Counted from the first letter of the stretch, positions 43,095-52,679 are shown. The stretch: DNA of 64,000 bases from Flavobacterium aerium (GCF_030766725.1 NZ_JARQWR010000012.1:84390-148389); one strand, 5' to 3'. The notes: generated from the sequence alone by a model not told the origin. Numbers and translations: made by a program.

Positions 43095-44585
43095 ATGAAA
43101 ACATCAATATCCTTTAAAAATACTACAGCAGACATAATCTGCCTGCTTTATATACTGCTTTTTGTTTACGCGGCAGTAAGCAAATTGCTCGACTTTGAGA
43201 ACTTCCGTATACAATTAGCGCAGTCGCCGCTGTTAAGTTCGTTTGCAGGAGTTGTGTCATGGACAGTACCGATAATTGAACTGCTGATTGTAGCATTATT
43301 GTTATTTCCATCAATGCGGTTCTGGGGACTATGGACAGCATTCAGCTTAATGGTCATGTTTACCGCTTATATATTCATTATTTTAAACTACAGCCCATTT
43401 GTCCCTTGTTCCTGTGGAGGAATTCTGCAGAAGATGGGATGGGAGGAACATTTCATTTTTAATTTTGTTTTCATGATGCTGGCCGCAGCAGGTATCCTGA
43501 TACTGCGCCGGGGTGTGCCAAAGGCACACTTTATTTCAAAACCTGCTGCACTGGCCAGTGCCTTTTCTATGACAATATTTTTCAGCATCGGTATTGTTGC
43601 CTTGCTGTTTATGGTATCAGAAGATATAATCCATCACCGAAATAATTTTGTCCGTCGTTTTCCTCCCGGATTGGCCAGCCCGATTTTTGAAAAGAAACTT
43701 GATTTCAACAGTTATTATCTGGCTGGATTTGGTAATGGTAAAATCTATCTGGGCAATATCACGGCTCCCCTTACCGTAACTATTCTGGATACCCTGCTGC
43801 ACAAGCAGGAGCGCTATATGATTTCTCTTTCCGATACCCAGTTAAATTTCAAATCCATCAAAGTTGCCGTCCGCCCTCCATATTTCTATGTTTTTGACGG
43901 TTCGGTTCCCTGTCTTTTTAGTGGCAGAACATCAAACTGGAAGGCCCAGTTGTGGCCAAATAAAAAGGCATTCTTTACGAATTTTGAGCCTATTGATTCT
44001 ATAACCGTTGCTTTTAGGGGCATTGATACCAAGTCAAAAGAAAATATTTTGGGTATTGTATCTGCCCATCAGGGTTCAAACCTGAGACTGTCTGACAAAT
44101 TACTGCAGAAGCAGATTGACGGGGTGTTTGATACCGATGGAATGCTGCTCTATAATGCACAAAAACAAGAGCTGCTCTATCCTTACTACTACCGGAATCA
44201 ATATATCGTTGCAGATAAAGATCTCAACTTGAAGTACCGTGGAAAAACGATAGACACCAACACGATCGCAAAAATTAAGGTTGCCTTTCATTCCAAAGAA
44301 AAACAGAGCCAGTTATCGGGCCCGCCCCTGATTGTAAATAACGATGCAGCGACCGATGGCAAGTACCTCTATATAAATGCAGGCCTAATGGGAAAGTTTG
44401 AGCGCAGCTCCATGTGGAAAAAAGCGTCTATTATTGACGTCTATGATATTGAAACCGCTACATACATTTCCAGTTTTTACATCTATAATAAAGGAGATAA
44501 AAAGGTAAGACAATTCAGGATCAACAGTGGACGGCTTGTTGCCTTTTTTGGTGAAGATATCGTTATATATAAGCTTCGCTACTAA
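43095..44585 (+). CDS. MauE/DoxX-like redox membrane protein with C-terminal extracytoplasmic domain
   Basis: The N-terminal 150 residues have four hydrophobic helices and the VPCSCGG motif (CxC), as in MauE/DoxX redox-associated membrane proteins that support disulfide formation. A further helix follows, then about 300 residues outside the membrane, beta-rich and perhaps propeller-like. A GTG start at 42999 would add 32 residues; the ATG at 43095 aligns with the decayed copy and is chosen. The next gene encodes a Cys-containing secreted peptide, a possible substrate. Confidence 0.82.
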   Translation: MKTSISFKNTTADIICLLYILLFVYAAVSKLLDFENFRIQLAQSPLLSSFAGVVSWTVPIIELLIVALLLFPSMRFWGLWTAFSLMVMFTAYIFIILNYSPFVPCSCGGILQKMGWEEHFIFNFVFMMLAAAGILILRRGVPKAHFISKPAALASAFSMTIFFSIGIVALLFMVSEDIIHHRNNFVRRFPPGLASPIFEKKLDFNSYYLAGFGNGKIYLGNITAPLTVTILDTLLHKQERYMISLSDTQLNFKSIKVAVRPPYFYVFDGSVPCLFSGRTSNWKAQLWPNKKAFFTNFEPIDSITVAFRGIDTKSKENILGIVSAHQGSNLRLSDKLLQKQIDGVFDTDGMLLYNAQKQELLYPYYYRNQYIVADKDLNLKYRGKTIDTNTIAKIKVAFHSKEKQSQLSGPPLIVNNDAATDGKYLYINAGLMGKFERSSMWKKASIIDVYDIETATYISSFYIYNKGDKKVRQFRINSGRLVAFFGEDIVIYKLRY

Positions 44586-44666
44586 CAATATAAAGAACTA
44601 CTGATCAGCAGCAGGGGAAGGTTGAAAACCTGTAACAGAGTAAACCGTAATTTAATATTAGAAACC

Positions 44667-44927
44667 ATGAAAAATAGATTTTTCAAACCGGGGCTGCAAA
44701 TTGCAGCCATTCTAATCGCAGCATTCGGTGCATTCGCCTTTAGCCAGGCACCCGCAAAAGATGCTTCATTAGCAATTGTTTTTGGCAGAATGCCAGTTAG
44801 CTGTGCTGACACCAACATCCAGTGTCAAACTGAAGATGTAGGCCCATTATGTAAAAGCGGCACTACCACTCTATATGAGTGGGACGGCAGCGGCTGTGCA
44901 CAACCATTGCACAAAATACCGCAGTAG
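44667..44927 (+). CDS. DUF6520 family secreted small protein
   Basis: An 86-aa protein starting MKNRFFKPGLQIAAILIAAFG (signal peptide ending FAFSQA). The mature part of about 55 residues has four Cys (VSCADTNIQCQ, GPLCKSGT, GSGCAQP). The N-terminal pattern and Cys-containing tail are those of DUF6520 proteins, which occur beside MauE/DoxX-like and SusC genes in flavobacteria; their function is unknown to me. The start is set at 44667 because upstream residues do not belong to a signal peptide. Confidence 0.8.
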   Translation: MKNRFFKPGLQIAAILIAAFGAFAFSQAPAKDASLAIVFGRMPVSCADTNIQCQTEDVGPLCKSGTTTLYEWDGSGCAQPLHKIPQ

Positions 44928-44948
44928 TTTGTTTAACCCTTAAAGTTC

Positions 44949-44980
44949 AATGCCGGGACAGATGTTCCGGCATTGTTTTA
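44949..44980. terminator. Terminator between convergent DUF6520 and S9 peptidase genes
   Basis: AATGCCGG/CCGGCATT stem with a 10-base loop, followed on the plus strand by GTTTTAATTT. Confidence 0.8.
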
Positions 44981-44986
44981 ATTTCC

Positions 44987-47536
44987 TTATGGCATAGTAC
45001 CAATTCCTTTGAGGTAGTAGTCAAACCAACAGAGAATCTTATCACAGAGATCTTTACAAGCTTCGGGTGCTGCCAAAGCATGGCCTTCTCCCGGATAAAT
45101 AAGCATTGTATGCTTTTTGCCTAATCTACGTAATGCTAAATGTAATTCCAGACTTTGCTCCCACTTAACAGAGGAATCTTGTTTACCATGCCAACTCAAC
45201 AATGGTGTGGTGATATTTGCTGCCTGTCCTACGGGAGAATTTTCGATATAACCGTCAAAGTCCACATATAATGATCTGCCCATTCTATACTGTCCATTCT
45301 CATATCTAGAATTTTGCACCTGTCTGCTGCGAATATCCAGTGTGCCACTTATCATATCCGTTACACCAGCTCCTGCAACCGCTGCTGCAAACAGCTTTGA
45401 CTGTGTCACTATAAACGAAGTTTCATAGCCGCCAAAGGAATGTCCGATCAATCCTATATGATTTTCCTCTGCAATCCCAAGTTTTATAACTGCCTTTACC
45501 GCACCTTCCACACAATCAACTGCCGATCTGCCCGGCTCGCCAATTTCGTAGGTGATATCCGGGTACAGTACCAAGTAACCCTCAGAAGCATAATTTAGCG
45601 GACTAAACCCTAATGTATCGTATTGGGTAGGCTTAGCATAAGAATGGAATAAGTAAGACTGCTTTTCATATATAGAAACAATCAACGGGTATGTCTTTCC
45701 GAGTCTAAAATCAGGCGGGTAATATAATTTCCCCTGCAATTTATTCCCGTGCGCATCCGTGTATGAAATGAGCCGGACTGTTGCTTTTTCGAAATTATCT
45801 TCATGCACATTGCTTCGTACCAAAACTTCCGATTTGCCCTTTGCGAGAAACATTAGCTTTGGAGCGGTTACAGCAGTTTCGTTTATAAAAATATAGGCGT
45901 TCCTATTATGTGCCTTTTTTAAACGGGAATTTTTTGCAGCTGTGTAAAATAACTTTTGCAGTTTACTTTTATTCCAATAATAATATCCAGTTGCTTTATC
46001 GTCTCCTTGTGATTCCAGAACCAGCCCATTGTTAGTGTCGTAGCAGTCGCTTACAAAATTGAAACTGTTTACTTTCGATTGCAGTTTGTTGACAGCCGAT
46101 AGCCGATAGGTAGTACCTCGTTTAAAACCATCGGTGATTCGCTGCCTGTTTTTGCCATCGGGTGACATCAGCCAGATATCATAGCGGTCATAAATAATGA
46201 CCCTGCCATCGGAAGTCCAATCGGGACTTCCGTAGGGATGAGATGGCGATGGCCGGTCATTTTCAACATCTGTCAGAGGTGTAGTCATGGTACCCGTCAG
46301 GCAGGTATGTTTCATTGTTCTTGTGTCATATACCCACCAATTCTTGAGATCAAAGTAGCTGATGTATCGACCGTCCGGGGATGCTCCCATGGTCAATAGC
46401 TTGCGGTTTTGTTTTGTGGCCAGCAACGTTGTTGCGCCCGTTTCTACATTTGTAATATAAAAATCAGCATAGCCATAAACATCGTATTGGGGCTCATAGT
46501 CCTGCGGATGGTAACCCACAAAACACCTGTAGTCCGGTGCAAAAGTTCCGACAGGACGTCCCTGCGTTGCGACCTGCACCACCTTCTCCTGCTTTGGAAT
46601 CCATACCGTCACCATCGGTGCATATTCATAGTTTCCATAGATTTTTTCTCGCGGGTATTCCCAGACTGTTTCGGAATCCCACACCTCGGGGATTACAGAG
46701 AAATCTGCAGGTTTTAACTTTGCGCAATGAAAGACAACTTTATTGCCGTCATCACTTATATCTAATGCTGTAGAGCCAAGAGGCCTATCAATGTATCTAT
46801 CCTTCAATTCGGGAAATTTTTCACGATCTAACATTTCTAAAACAGGTACAGTCTGGACGTTTTGGCAATAGCCAATATTGTAAGTACCTCCGTTTTTCGC
46901 CATGAAAGCAAATGTATTTCCATTTGCAGACCAAACGACATTACTAAAATCAGAGCCTTTCGCAATGGCTATTGGCTCAAATTTTCCGCCATGCTGTGGC
47001 TGTAATAACAATATACTATCGGAAGTAATACCTACAATACCGGTTCCCTCATGAATGCTAAAAGACAGTACTCCCGCGTAAAAATGCTCACTACTATTAT
47101 TAAGGCTCAATATTCGCAATCCCTTTTCATTATTGCTTTCCAATGCGACCAAGAATTTTCCCTTGCTGAAAAATTCTGCCTTGTCAATATCATTGAATGA
47201 TTTGGTAATGCCGGTATTGAGGTTGTGTAAAAGCAGGCCGCGTCCAGGCGCGCAAAGCTTGACCCATTTACCATCTCCACTAAAACAAGCATCAATGCAA
47301 TCAGGATATGCAATCTTTATACCCGTCTTTACATTTTGTATAAAGAGCGTGTCAATACCGGTATCATAATCAAGAATATAACTTATCCATTTGGCATCAG
47401 GAGAAATTTGCTCGCTTGTCAATGTATTCCATTTGTCTGCGTCAGACCAAAGCATTTTTCTCTTCGAAGCCTGACCGTAAATTGCACCGAGCGAAAACAG
47501 CATTACTATAATCGCGTAACTATTTTTACTTAACAT
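44987..47536 (-). CDS. Prolyl-oligopeptidase family (S9) serine peptidase, secreted
   Basis: An 849-aa protein with a signal peptide (IIVMLFSLGAIYGQA). The N-terminal 560 residues form a beta-propeller-like region with repeated SPDGRYISY- and SPDGKNRQR-type blades. The C-terminal alpha/beta hydrolase domain has the Ser in GLIGHSFGGYE, Asp in WHGKQDSSV and His in YPGEGHAL, a complete S9 triad. It likely cleaves small peptides in the periplasm or at the surface. It lies 3 bp downstream of susD in a susC-susD-S9 operon, so it probably processes what SusCD imports. Confidence 0.9.
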   Translation of the reverse strand: MLSKNSYAIIVMLFSLGAIYGQASKRKMLWSDADKWNTLTSEQISPDAKWISYILDYDTGIDTLFIQNVKTGIKIAYPDCIDACFSGDGKWVKLCAPGRGLLLHNLNTGITKSFNDIDKAEFFSKGKFLVALESNNEKGLRILSLNNSSEHFYAGVLSFSIHEGTGIVGITSDSILLLQPQHGGKFEPIAIAKGSDFSNVVWSANGNTFAFMAKNGGTYNIGYCQNVQTVPVLEMLDREKFPELKDRYIDRPLGSTALDISDDGNKVVFHCAKLKPADFSVIPEVWDSETVWEYPREKIYGNYEYAPMVTVWIPKQEKVVQVATQGRPVGTFAPDYRCFVGYHPQDYEPQYDVYGYADFYITNVETGATTLLATKQNRKLLTMGASPDGRYISYFDLKNWWVYDTRTMKHTCLTGTMTTPLTDVENDRPSPSHPYGSPDWTSDGRVIIYDRYDIWLMSPDGKNRQRITDGFKRGTTYRLSAVNKLQSKVNSFNFVSDCYDTNNGLVLESQGDDKATGYYYWNKSKLQKLFYTAAKNSRLKKAHNRNAYIFINETAVTAPKLMFLAKGKSEVLVRSNVHEDNFEKATVRLISYTDAHGNKLQGKLYYPPDFRLGKTYPLIVSIYEKQSYLFHSYAKPTQYDTLGFSPLNYASEGYLVLYPDITYEIGEPGRSAVDCVEGAVKAVIKLGIAEENHIGLIGHSFGGYETSFIVTQSKLFAAAVAGAGVTDMISGTLDIRSRQVQNSRYENGQYRMGRSLYVDFDGYIENSPVGQAANITTPLLSWHGKQDSSVKWEQSLELHLALRRLGKKHTMLIYPGEGHALAAPEACKDLCDKILCWFDYYLKGIGTMP

Positions 47537-47539
47537 GTT

Positions 47540-48916
47540 TTAGTAACCGGGGTTTTGGTATAGGTTGCTGTTCAAAAGGATTTCTGTTTCTGGTAACGGA
47601 AACAGAAGGTGCGTAGCATCCCATGAGGGTTTGATTGCTCCAATGACCATTGCCGCTTTATTTGTTCGTACTAGGTCAAACCATCGGTGTCCCTGTTCGG
47701 TAAAAAGTTCCAAACGTCTTTCTGCCATAATAGCATCGAGTAAATCCGCAGGGTTTGTGGAAACATTGTCAGAAAGTCCAGCCCTATGACGAATTACATT
47801 CAAGTCCGAACGCGCGCCATCTATATCACCAAGGTGCGCCAGTGCTTCAGCCCGTATCAAATATTGTTCGGACAATCGCAGCATTATCGTAAATTCCTTA
47901 GACGTACCGGTATTAATTATTTGCTTGTATTTGAATGGATAGTACCACGTATTGGTTCCATTTGTGGCACTTCCTATCCAGTTTGCGCGGCGAAAATCTC
48001 CTGCACTGAATGCGTTTACAAGTGAATTATCGAGGGCGAAAAAAGGCGGCGGTGTTGCAGTAAATACAAATGTCCGTGCATCAATCGTGTTAGCGCCTGC
48101 GAGTCCTGCGTGAAGCGACCATATCGCTTCGCTGCTTTCTTTTAAAAAGACAGCTGCCGGATCCTGTACTATTACGTATAAAGTATTGCCGATTACTGTG
48201 CTGGCCTCGGCAGCAGCCAAATCCCAATTTTCGTTGTACAGGTATATACGCGCAAGCAATGCCGAAGCAGCTGCTTTGTTTGGCCTCACCCTAAAAGAAA
48301 CAGCATATTCATCTGGCAGTAACATTTTCGCCTGCAATAAATCGGCAATTACTGCCTCATATACTTCAGGTATGGATTGCCTTGAAACCATTGCGTTAAC
48401 ATGATAATCTGTTGTAGTTATATATGGAATTTTGCCGAAAACATTCATTAGGTGAAAATGCAGCAACGCACGAATGAACAACGCTTCACCTTTTAGTTTT
48501 TCCTTGTCGGCAGTCTCTATTGTTTCAGAGTTTTCTAACCCTTCAATCAGCGCATTTGCCGCATATATCTGACCATAGCCCGTGTTCCAAAAGTTTGCAA
48601 CAGATGAGTTTGTTGCGCTGACCGTATGGTTATAATAAGGCGCGGCTGCAGAACTGCTGCTATAAACAACCAGTTCGTCTGAATAAGATGCCATCAAAGC
48701 AGAAAGTCCCTGACCATTCGCGGAAACAAGACCACTTTCGCGCATTCGTGCATAGATATCTGACAATGCTGCCGTCGCCGTCGCGGCATCATTATAAACC
48801 GCTTCACCCGTGAGCTGCGATTGAGGTAAATCTACCTCGGTAAAACTTTCGCAGGCCGAAAACCAAGCCGCCAGCGTTAGAATCAATATTATCTTTATAG
48901 AATTATATGTTTTCAT
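47540..48916 (-). CDS. RagB/SusD-like surface lipoprotein
   Basis: A 458-aa SusD-family lid protein. The lipoprotein signal ends AAWFSAC. TPR-like helices follow, and the C-terminal SusD signature is visible as YLIRAEALAHLGDIDGARSDLNVIRHRAG and AIMAERRLELFTEQGHRWFDLVRT. It binds substrate over its SusC partner at the cell surface. The ligand is unknown; the S9 peptidase downstream favours peptides over glycans, and no glycoside hydrolase is present. Confidence 0.93.
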   Translation of the reverse strand: MKTYNSIKIILILTLAAWFSACESFTEVDLPQSQLTGEAVYNDAATATAALSDIYARMRESGLVSANGQGLSALMASYSDELVVYSSSSAAAPYYNHTVSATNSSVANFWNTGYGQIYAANALIEGLENSETIETADKEKLKGEALFIRALLHFHLMNVFGKIPYITTTDYHVNAMVSRQSIPEVYEAVIADLLQAKMLLPDEYAVSFRVRPNKAAASALLARIYLYNENWDLAAAEASTVIGNTLYVIVQDPAAVFLKESSEAIWSLHAGLAGANTIDARTFVFTATPPPFFALDNSLVNAFSAGDFRRANWIGSATNGTNTWYYPFKYKQIINTGTSKEFTIMLRLSEQYLIRAEALAHLGDIDGARSDLNVIRHRAGLSDNVSTNPADLLDAIMAERRLELFTEQGHRWFDLVRTNKAAMVIGAIKPSWDATHLLFPLPETEILLNSNLYQNPGY

Positions 48917-48933
48917 TGTGTATAGCTTTTAGA

Positions 48934-51900
48934 TTAGAAACCAATTTGAAATCCAATTGTGAATTGACGAAGCGGCGGCAGGTATAATCCGGAACGGTTC
49001 TCAGGATCGGCACCTTTGTAATTTGTAAAGGTTAGCAGGTTTTGACCCTGCAGGTATAATTTCCCGGTGAATGCCTTGCTCCAGTTTTCGGGAATCTGCC
49101 ACGAAAGGCTGATGCTCTTTAATCTTACGAATGATGCATCACTTATGGATGCACTGCTATTGCTGAACATGTCCGCTGCATTAATCGCATCATCATTTAG
49201 CCCGCTCGTATACATTTGGCTATACGCGCCCGTTCCATCCTGTGGCCAATGGCTTGCAACTTCTGCAGCCTGATTTACCATTAATCCCGGAGCCAGTGCC
49301 GTATAGGCAAAGTTCCTGCCTTGCTGTTTTACAAATTGAAACAGGAAATCCAGTTCCCAACTTTTGTAATTGATTTTGTTTCCCAATCCACCGAAGTATT
49401 CAGGAGCGGTATCTGCAATATATTGGCGGTCGCTTGCATTGATTATACCATCACCATTGTAATCCTCAAAAGTGTAAATACCCGTTTGGGGATCGATACC
49501 CGTGTAATGGTACACTTTGGCAATGCCCAATGATTCGCCTACTACCAATGAATTCGCATAGGTAGAACCTTCAAGTCCGGGGAATGAAACCAGTTTGTTT
49601 TTAGAAACCGAAAGGTTTACCGTTGTTGTCCAGTTAAAATCCTTTGCTTTGAGGTTGACTGTTCGCAGTTCTAGCTCTACACCAGTGTTTTCTACGGCTG
49701 CATCAAGATTTGCCAGTATTGATGGAAATCCTGTAGTGCCCGGCAATGGAATACCGACCAGCTGATTTGATGAACGGTTCTTAAAATAAGCCGCGGAGAA
49801 AGACACATTATCGTGAAGAAAACCAAGGTCGATAGCGGCCTCGAATTTCCTATTGGATTCCCAGCCAAACTGCGGATTATAAAGGCGTGTGGGCACCATT
49901 CCAATAATGCCGTTATAATTATTTGTCGAAACGGAATAGGTATCGAGGAACTGGTAATCGCCGATCTGGTCATTGCCCGTTATACCGTAACTAGCCCTTA
50001 GTTTTCCGAAACTAAGAAATGTAAAGTTATCCTTTAGGAATTGCTCATTTGAGAAAATCCATGCGCTGCCGATTGCCCCAAAGTTTGCAAAGCGATTTCC
50101 CGGACCGAACCTACTGGAGCCATCGCGCCTGCCCGTAACATTGACAATGTACTTGTCCGCCCAGACTGCGTTGAGGCGGGCAAAAAAAGCATTATAACGG
50201 TACTCCGACAAGATATGGCTTTGGACGGCTCGGTTGGTAGCGGCCGCCAAATTATTGATCAGGCTGTTGCTCACGAAGCCGGAACCCGATTGTGAAAGCT
50301 GTTCCCCATTTTGCTCCTGAAACGTCGCACCGATAAGAGCGCTTAACTTCAGATTATCCCATTTCCTGTTCCAGTTAAATTGCGGTTCGATGATCCACGA
50401 ACGACGTGAGCCAGTACTTACCGCTAGTGATGAATTAGCACTTGTAAGCCCATAGGAAGGATTGTACATTGTCGATGGTGCAGTCCGTATTTCGGATATA
50501 CGGCTGTCATTATACCCAACGCTTGTTCGTAATTCCCAAGCTGAATTAAACTTATAAGCCAGTATTGCATTTGAAATCAGGTTCTGTGTTTTAGCAGAAA
50601 ATTTGGCTTCCAGATAGCCCAATGGATTATTGAATGTCCCATTTTCCCAATTTAATTTCCCTTCATTATCATACAGGGCAGGTGCATTGGGTGGCAGCAT
50701 GTATGCCTCGGAAGTCAGATCAATACCGGGCAGTGCATTATTATCGGAAACATAATCAGCCGAAAATATCAGACTGAATTTTTCATTATCAGAACGGTGT
50801 GTAATGCTGCTATGAACAGAACCCTTCTTGTACTTTGAACTGCCCGGAATGACAGTCGTTTCATCACGGAATGTTCCGCTCAAAAGAAATTGTGTCTTCA
50901 CTGTGCCTCCTGAGACTGAACCCTGCAATGTGTTTATCTGGGCTGTGCCGCCGATCAGCTTATCTTGCCAATCGGTATAGCGGTTACGATCCCAAGTACC
51001 ATTTACATCATATTCCCAGTCAGGATATTCAGTTATGCCGTCATTTGCAAAAGCTTCATCCCGCATGGCGATATATTGCTGTGTGTTCATCAGGTTTACT
51101 TTCCTTGCGACTACCCCGAATGTGGTGGCGCTGCCGACTGTAAATCGTGTTGCGCCGGCTTTTCCTTTCTTGGTTGTAATAAGCACCACACCGTTTGCTC
51201 CTCGGGAACCATAGATTGCGGTAGCATCTGCATCTTTTAATACTTCGATACCTTCTATATCTGACGGGTTAATGCTATTAAGAGGACTTGTTGTTCCCGG
51301 CATGATTCCACCGGAAAGACCTGTTGTCATTACCGACTGCGAAGAATATGGGACACCATCAATAATGTAAAGCGGGGCGTTTCCCTCAGTGCGTATGCTG
51401 TTGCGGCCGCGAATCTGAATATCAAAAGCCCCACCGGGAAGCCCTGTGCTTTGTGTAATGTTTACTCCCGACATACGCCCCTGCATCGCAGCAAGCGGAT
51501 TGCTTACCGATTGATTTTCTATATCTTTTGAAGTTATTTTAGCAATACTGCCCGTGCGTTCCTTGTCCCTAACTTTATAATACCCAGCATTGATAGTTAC
51601 TTCCTTAAGCTGAGTGCTATCTTCGGACAATATTATCTTTATTGAAGTTTGGTTTCCAACGATAATTTCCTGCGTGGCATAACCTATAATTGAAAAGACG
51701 AGTACGTCTGTTGAATTAGCGGTAATTGAAAAATTGCCTTTTTCATCTGTTACGGCTGAATTGGTAGTTCCTTTAACTATGACTGTGACGCTTGGAAGTG
51801 GTCCAGCGGCATCGGTAACGGCACCTGTAATCTGCTGTTGTGACTGCTTCGCGTAGCTTCCAAACGTTAGTTCAGTTGCGTAAATTGGATTGGAAAGCAG

Positions 51901-51963
51901 CATTGCGAAAATAAAAATGCAAAGACAGGAAGGCCTGCCCTTGTTTAATGAAAGATTTTTCAT
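48934..51963 (-). CDS. SusC/RagA-family TonB-dependent outer-membrane transporter
   Basis: A 1009-aa protein. The signal peptide is followed by a carboxypeptidase-like domain (ITGAVTDAAGPLPSVTVIVKG). The plug contains GRMSGVNITQSTGLPGGAFDIQIRG and VLKDADATAIYGSRGANGVVLITTKKG, the SusC signatures, and the rest is the 22-strand barrel ending with an aromatic C-terminus. It imports a large ligand with SusD, using TonB energy. Its leader region contains a hairpin, a candidate RNA and a palindrome cluster, suggesting careful regulation. Confidence 0.95.
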   Translation of the reverse strand: MKNLSLNKGRPSCLCIFIFAMLLSNPIYATELTFGSYAKQSQQQITGAVTDAAGPLPSVTVIVKGTTNSAVTDEKGNFSITANSTDVLVFSIIGYATQEIIVGNQTSIKIILSEDSTQLKEVTINAGYYKVRDKERTGSIAKITSKDIENQSVSNPLAAMQGRMSGVNITQSTGLPGGAFDIQIRGRNSIRTEGNAPLYIIDGVPYSSQSVMTTGLSGGIMPGTTSPLNSINPSDIEGIEVLKDADATAIYGSRGANGVVLITTKKGKAGATRFTVGSATTFGVVARKVNLMNTQQYIAMRDEAFANDGITEYPDWEYDVNGTWDRNRYTDWQDKLIGGTAQINTLQGSVSGGTVKTQFLLSGTFRDETTVIPGSSKYKKGSVHSSITHRSDNEKFSLIFSADYVSDNNALPGIDLTSEAYMLPPNAPALYDNEGKLNWENGTFNNPLGYLEAKFSAKTQNLISNAILAYKFNSAWELRTSVGYNDSRISEIRTAPSTMYNPSYGLTSANSSLAVSTGSRRSWIIEPQFNWNRKWDNLKLSALIGATFQEQNGEQLSQSGSGFVSNSLINNLAAATNRAVQSHILSEYRYNAFFARLNAVWADKYIVNVTGRRDGSSRFGPGNRFANFGAIGSAWIFSNEQFLKDNFTFLSFGKLRASYGITGNDQIGDYQFLDTYSVSTNNYNGIIGMVPTRLYNPQFGWESNRKFEAAIDLGFLHDNVSFSAAYFKNRSSNQLVGIPLPGTTGFPSILANLDAAVENTGVELELRTVNLKAKDFNWTTTVNLSVSKNKLVSFPGLEGSTYANSLVVGESLGIAKVYHYTGIDPQTGIYTFEDYNGDGIINASDRQYIADTAPEYFGGLGNKINYKSWELDFLFQFVKQQGRNFAYTALAPGLMVNQAAEVASHWPQDGTGAYSQMYTSGLNDDAINAADMFSNSSASISDASFVRLKSISLSWQIPENWSKAFTGKLYLQGQNLLTFTNYKGADPENRSGLYLPPLRQFTIGFQIGF

Positions 51964-52005
51964 AATTTTAAAAAGGTTAAATGAAACGAGAGTTTGTTTT
52001 TCCCA

Positions 52006-52045
52006 GCCTTCTATGCTAGTTTCGACGCGAGATAGAAGGCTTTTT
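52006..52045 (+). terminator. Hairpin in the susC leader region
   Basis: Perfect 9-bp stem GCCTTCTAT (52006-52014) / ATAGAAGGC (52032-52040), followed on the plus strand by TTTTTC. It could stop plus-strand (antisense) transcription running out of susC; on the minus strand it is a leader stem without a T tract. Confidence 0.5.
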
Positions 52046-52384
52046 CTTGGTAATTATTTTGGTATTGGGTTTGATCTGAGTAACTTTAAAAATCTAAATG
52101 TTTATTTGGGCTTGAGGAATGACCAAGGGCTAAAGATTCAGAAATGATTTACCTAGAATTACATGCTTGCTGAATTTCTAAAGCCCATTATTGTTACTTA
52201 ATAGAAATAGCCTGAGCCTGCCTATGACTAACTCAACAAAGACAATATAGCCCAGGCATTGTGTGTAGCTAATTTTTTTTACTCATAGGCATGCTGGATT
52301 TAACGGTTAAAGAATAACTGTTGCGAGACATGCAATATGGAAGTAAACGCTAAGAATGAAGCTGAAGTAATGAATTGAGGCCAA

Positions 52385-52557
52385 AAAAAGAGGCGCGGAA
52401 CTCAGCTTATTGCACTAGAGGTATTGGCCATACCTTACCACAAATAAGTGAGCCCACGCCGTTTGACGTGAGCATCTTACTTATCATCTCGTGGTAATTT
52501 GAAAAGGCCAATTTTCTAGTACGAGATTCAAAGCGAATGCTTCAAATATTTTTATGA
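52385..52557 (-). ncRNA. Candidate rod-shaped structured RNA, about 170 nt
   Basis: Five colinear complementary segments: ACTAGA/TCTAGT, ATTGGCC/GGCCAAT, TTACCAC/GTGGTAA, ATAAGT/ACTTAT and CACG/CGTG, spanning 52414-52520. They form a long rod with small internal loops and an 8-base tip. On the minus strand it is preceded by a TACTTTTG box (52572-52565) and followed by a T run near 52390-52384, so a free RNA is plausible. Shape resembles 6S-like regulators, but no family could be matched by eye. It could alternatively be part of the susC leader. Confidence 0.5.
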
Positions 52558-52564
52558 AGAATCG

Positions 52565-52572
52565 CAAAAGTA
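52565..52572 (-). promoter_or_regulatory. -7 box (TACTTTTG) upstream of RNA/susC
   Basis: Minus-strand TAnnTTTG match inside the palindrome cluster. It would start the candidate RNA near 52557 and possibly the susC transcript. A TTTG occurs 23 bp upstream. Confidence 0.5.
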
Positions 52573-52678
52573 CATTACTTTATCGTAATGTAAAACAAAT
52601 ATAACAAAAAGGATTAACGTGGTAATATATTGCCACGTTAATTTGATTAAATTTAATCAAATTGCCTAAAACTTAGGC
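52571..52678. promoter_or_regulatory. Cluster of four perfect inverted repeats
   Basis: TACATTAC/GTAATGTA (52571-52592), ATTAACGTGG/CCACGTTAAT (52613-52642), the 20-bp palindrome TTTGATTAAATTTAATCAAA (52642-52661) and GCCTAA/TTAGGC (52664-52678). All lie within 108 bp between the divergent RNA/susC promoter and the XRE gene start. They are different sequences, so more than one regulator, or an operator plus RNA stems, may be involved. Confidence 0.7.
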
Positions 52679-52679
52679 T

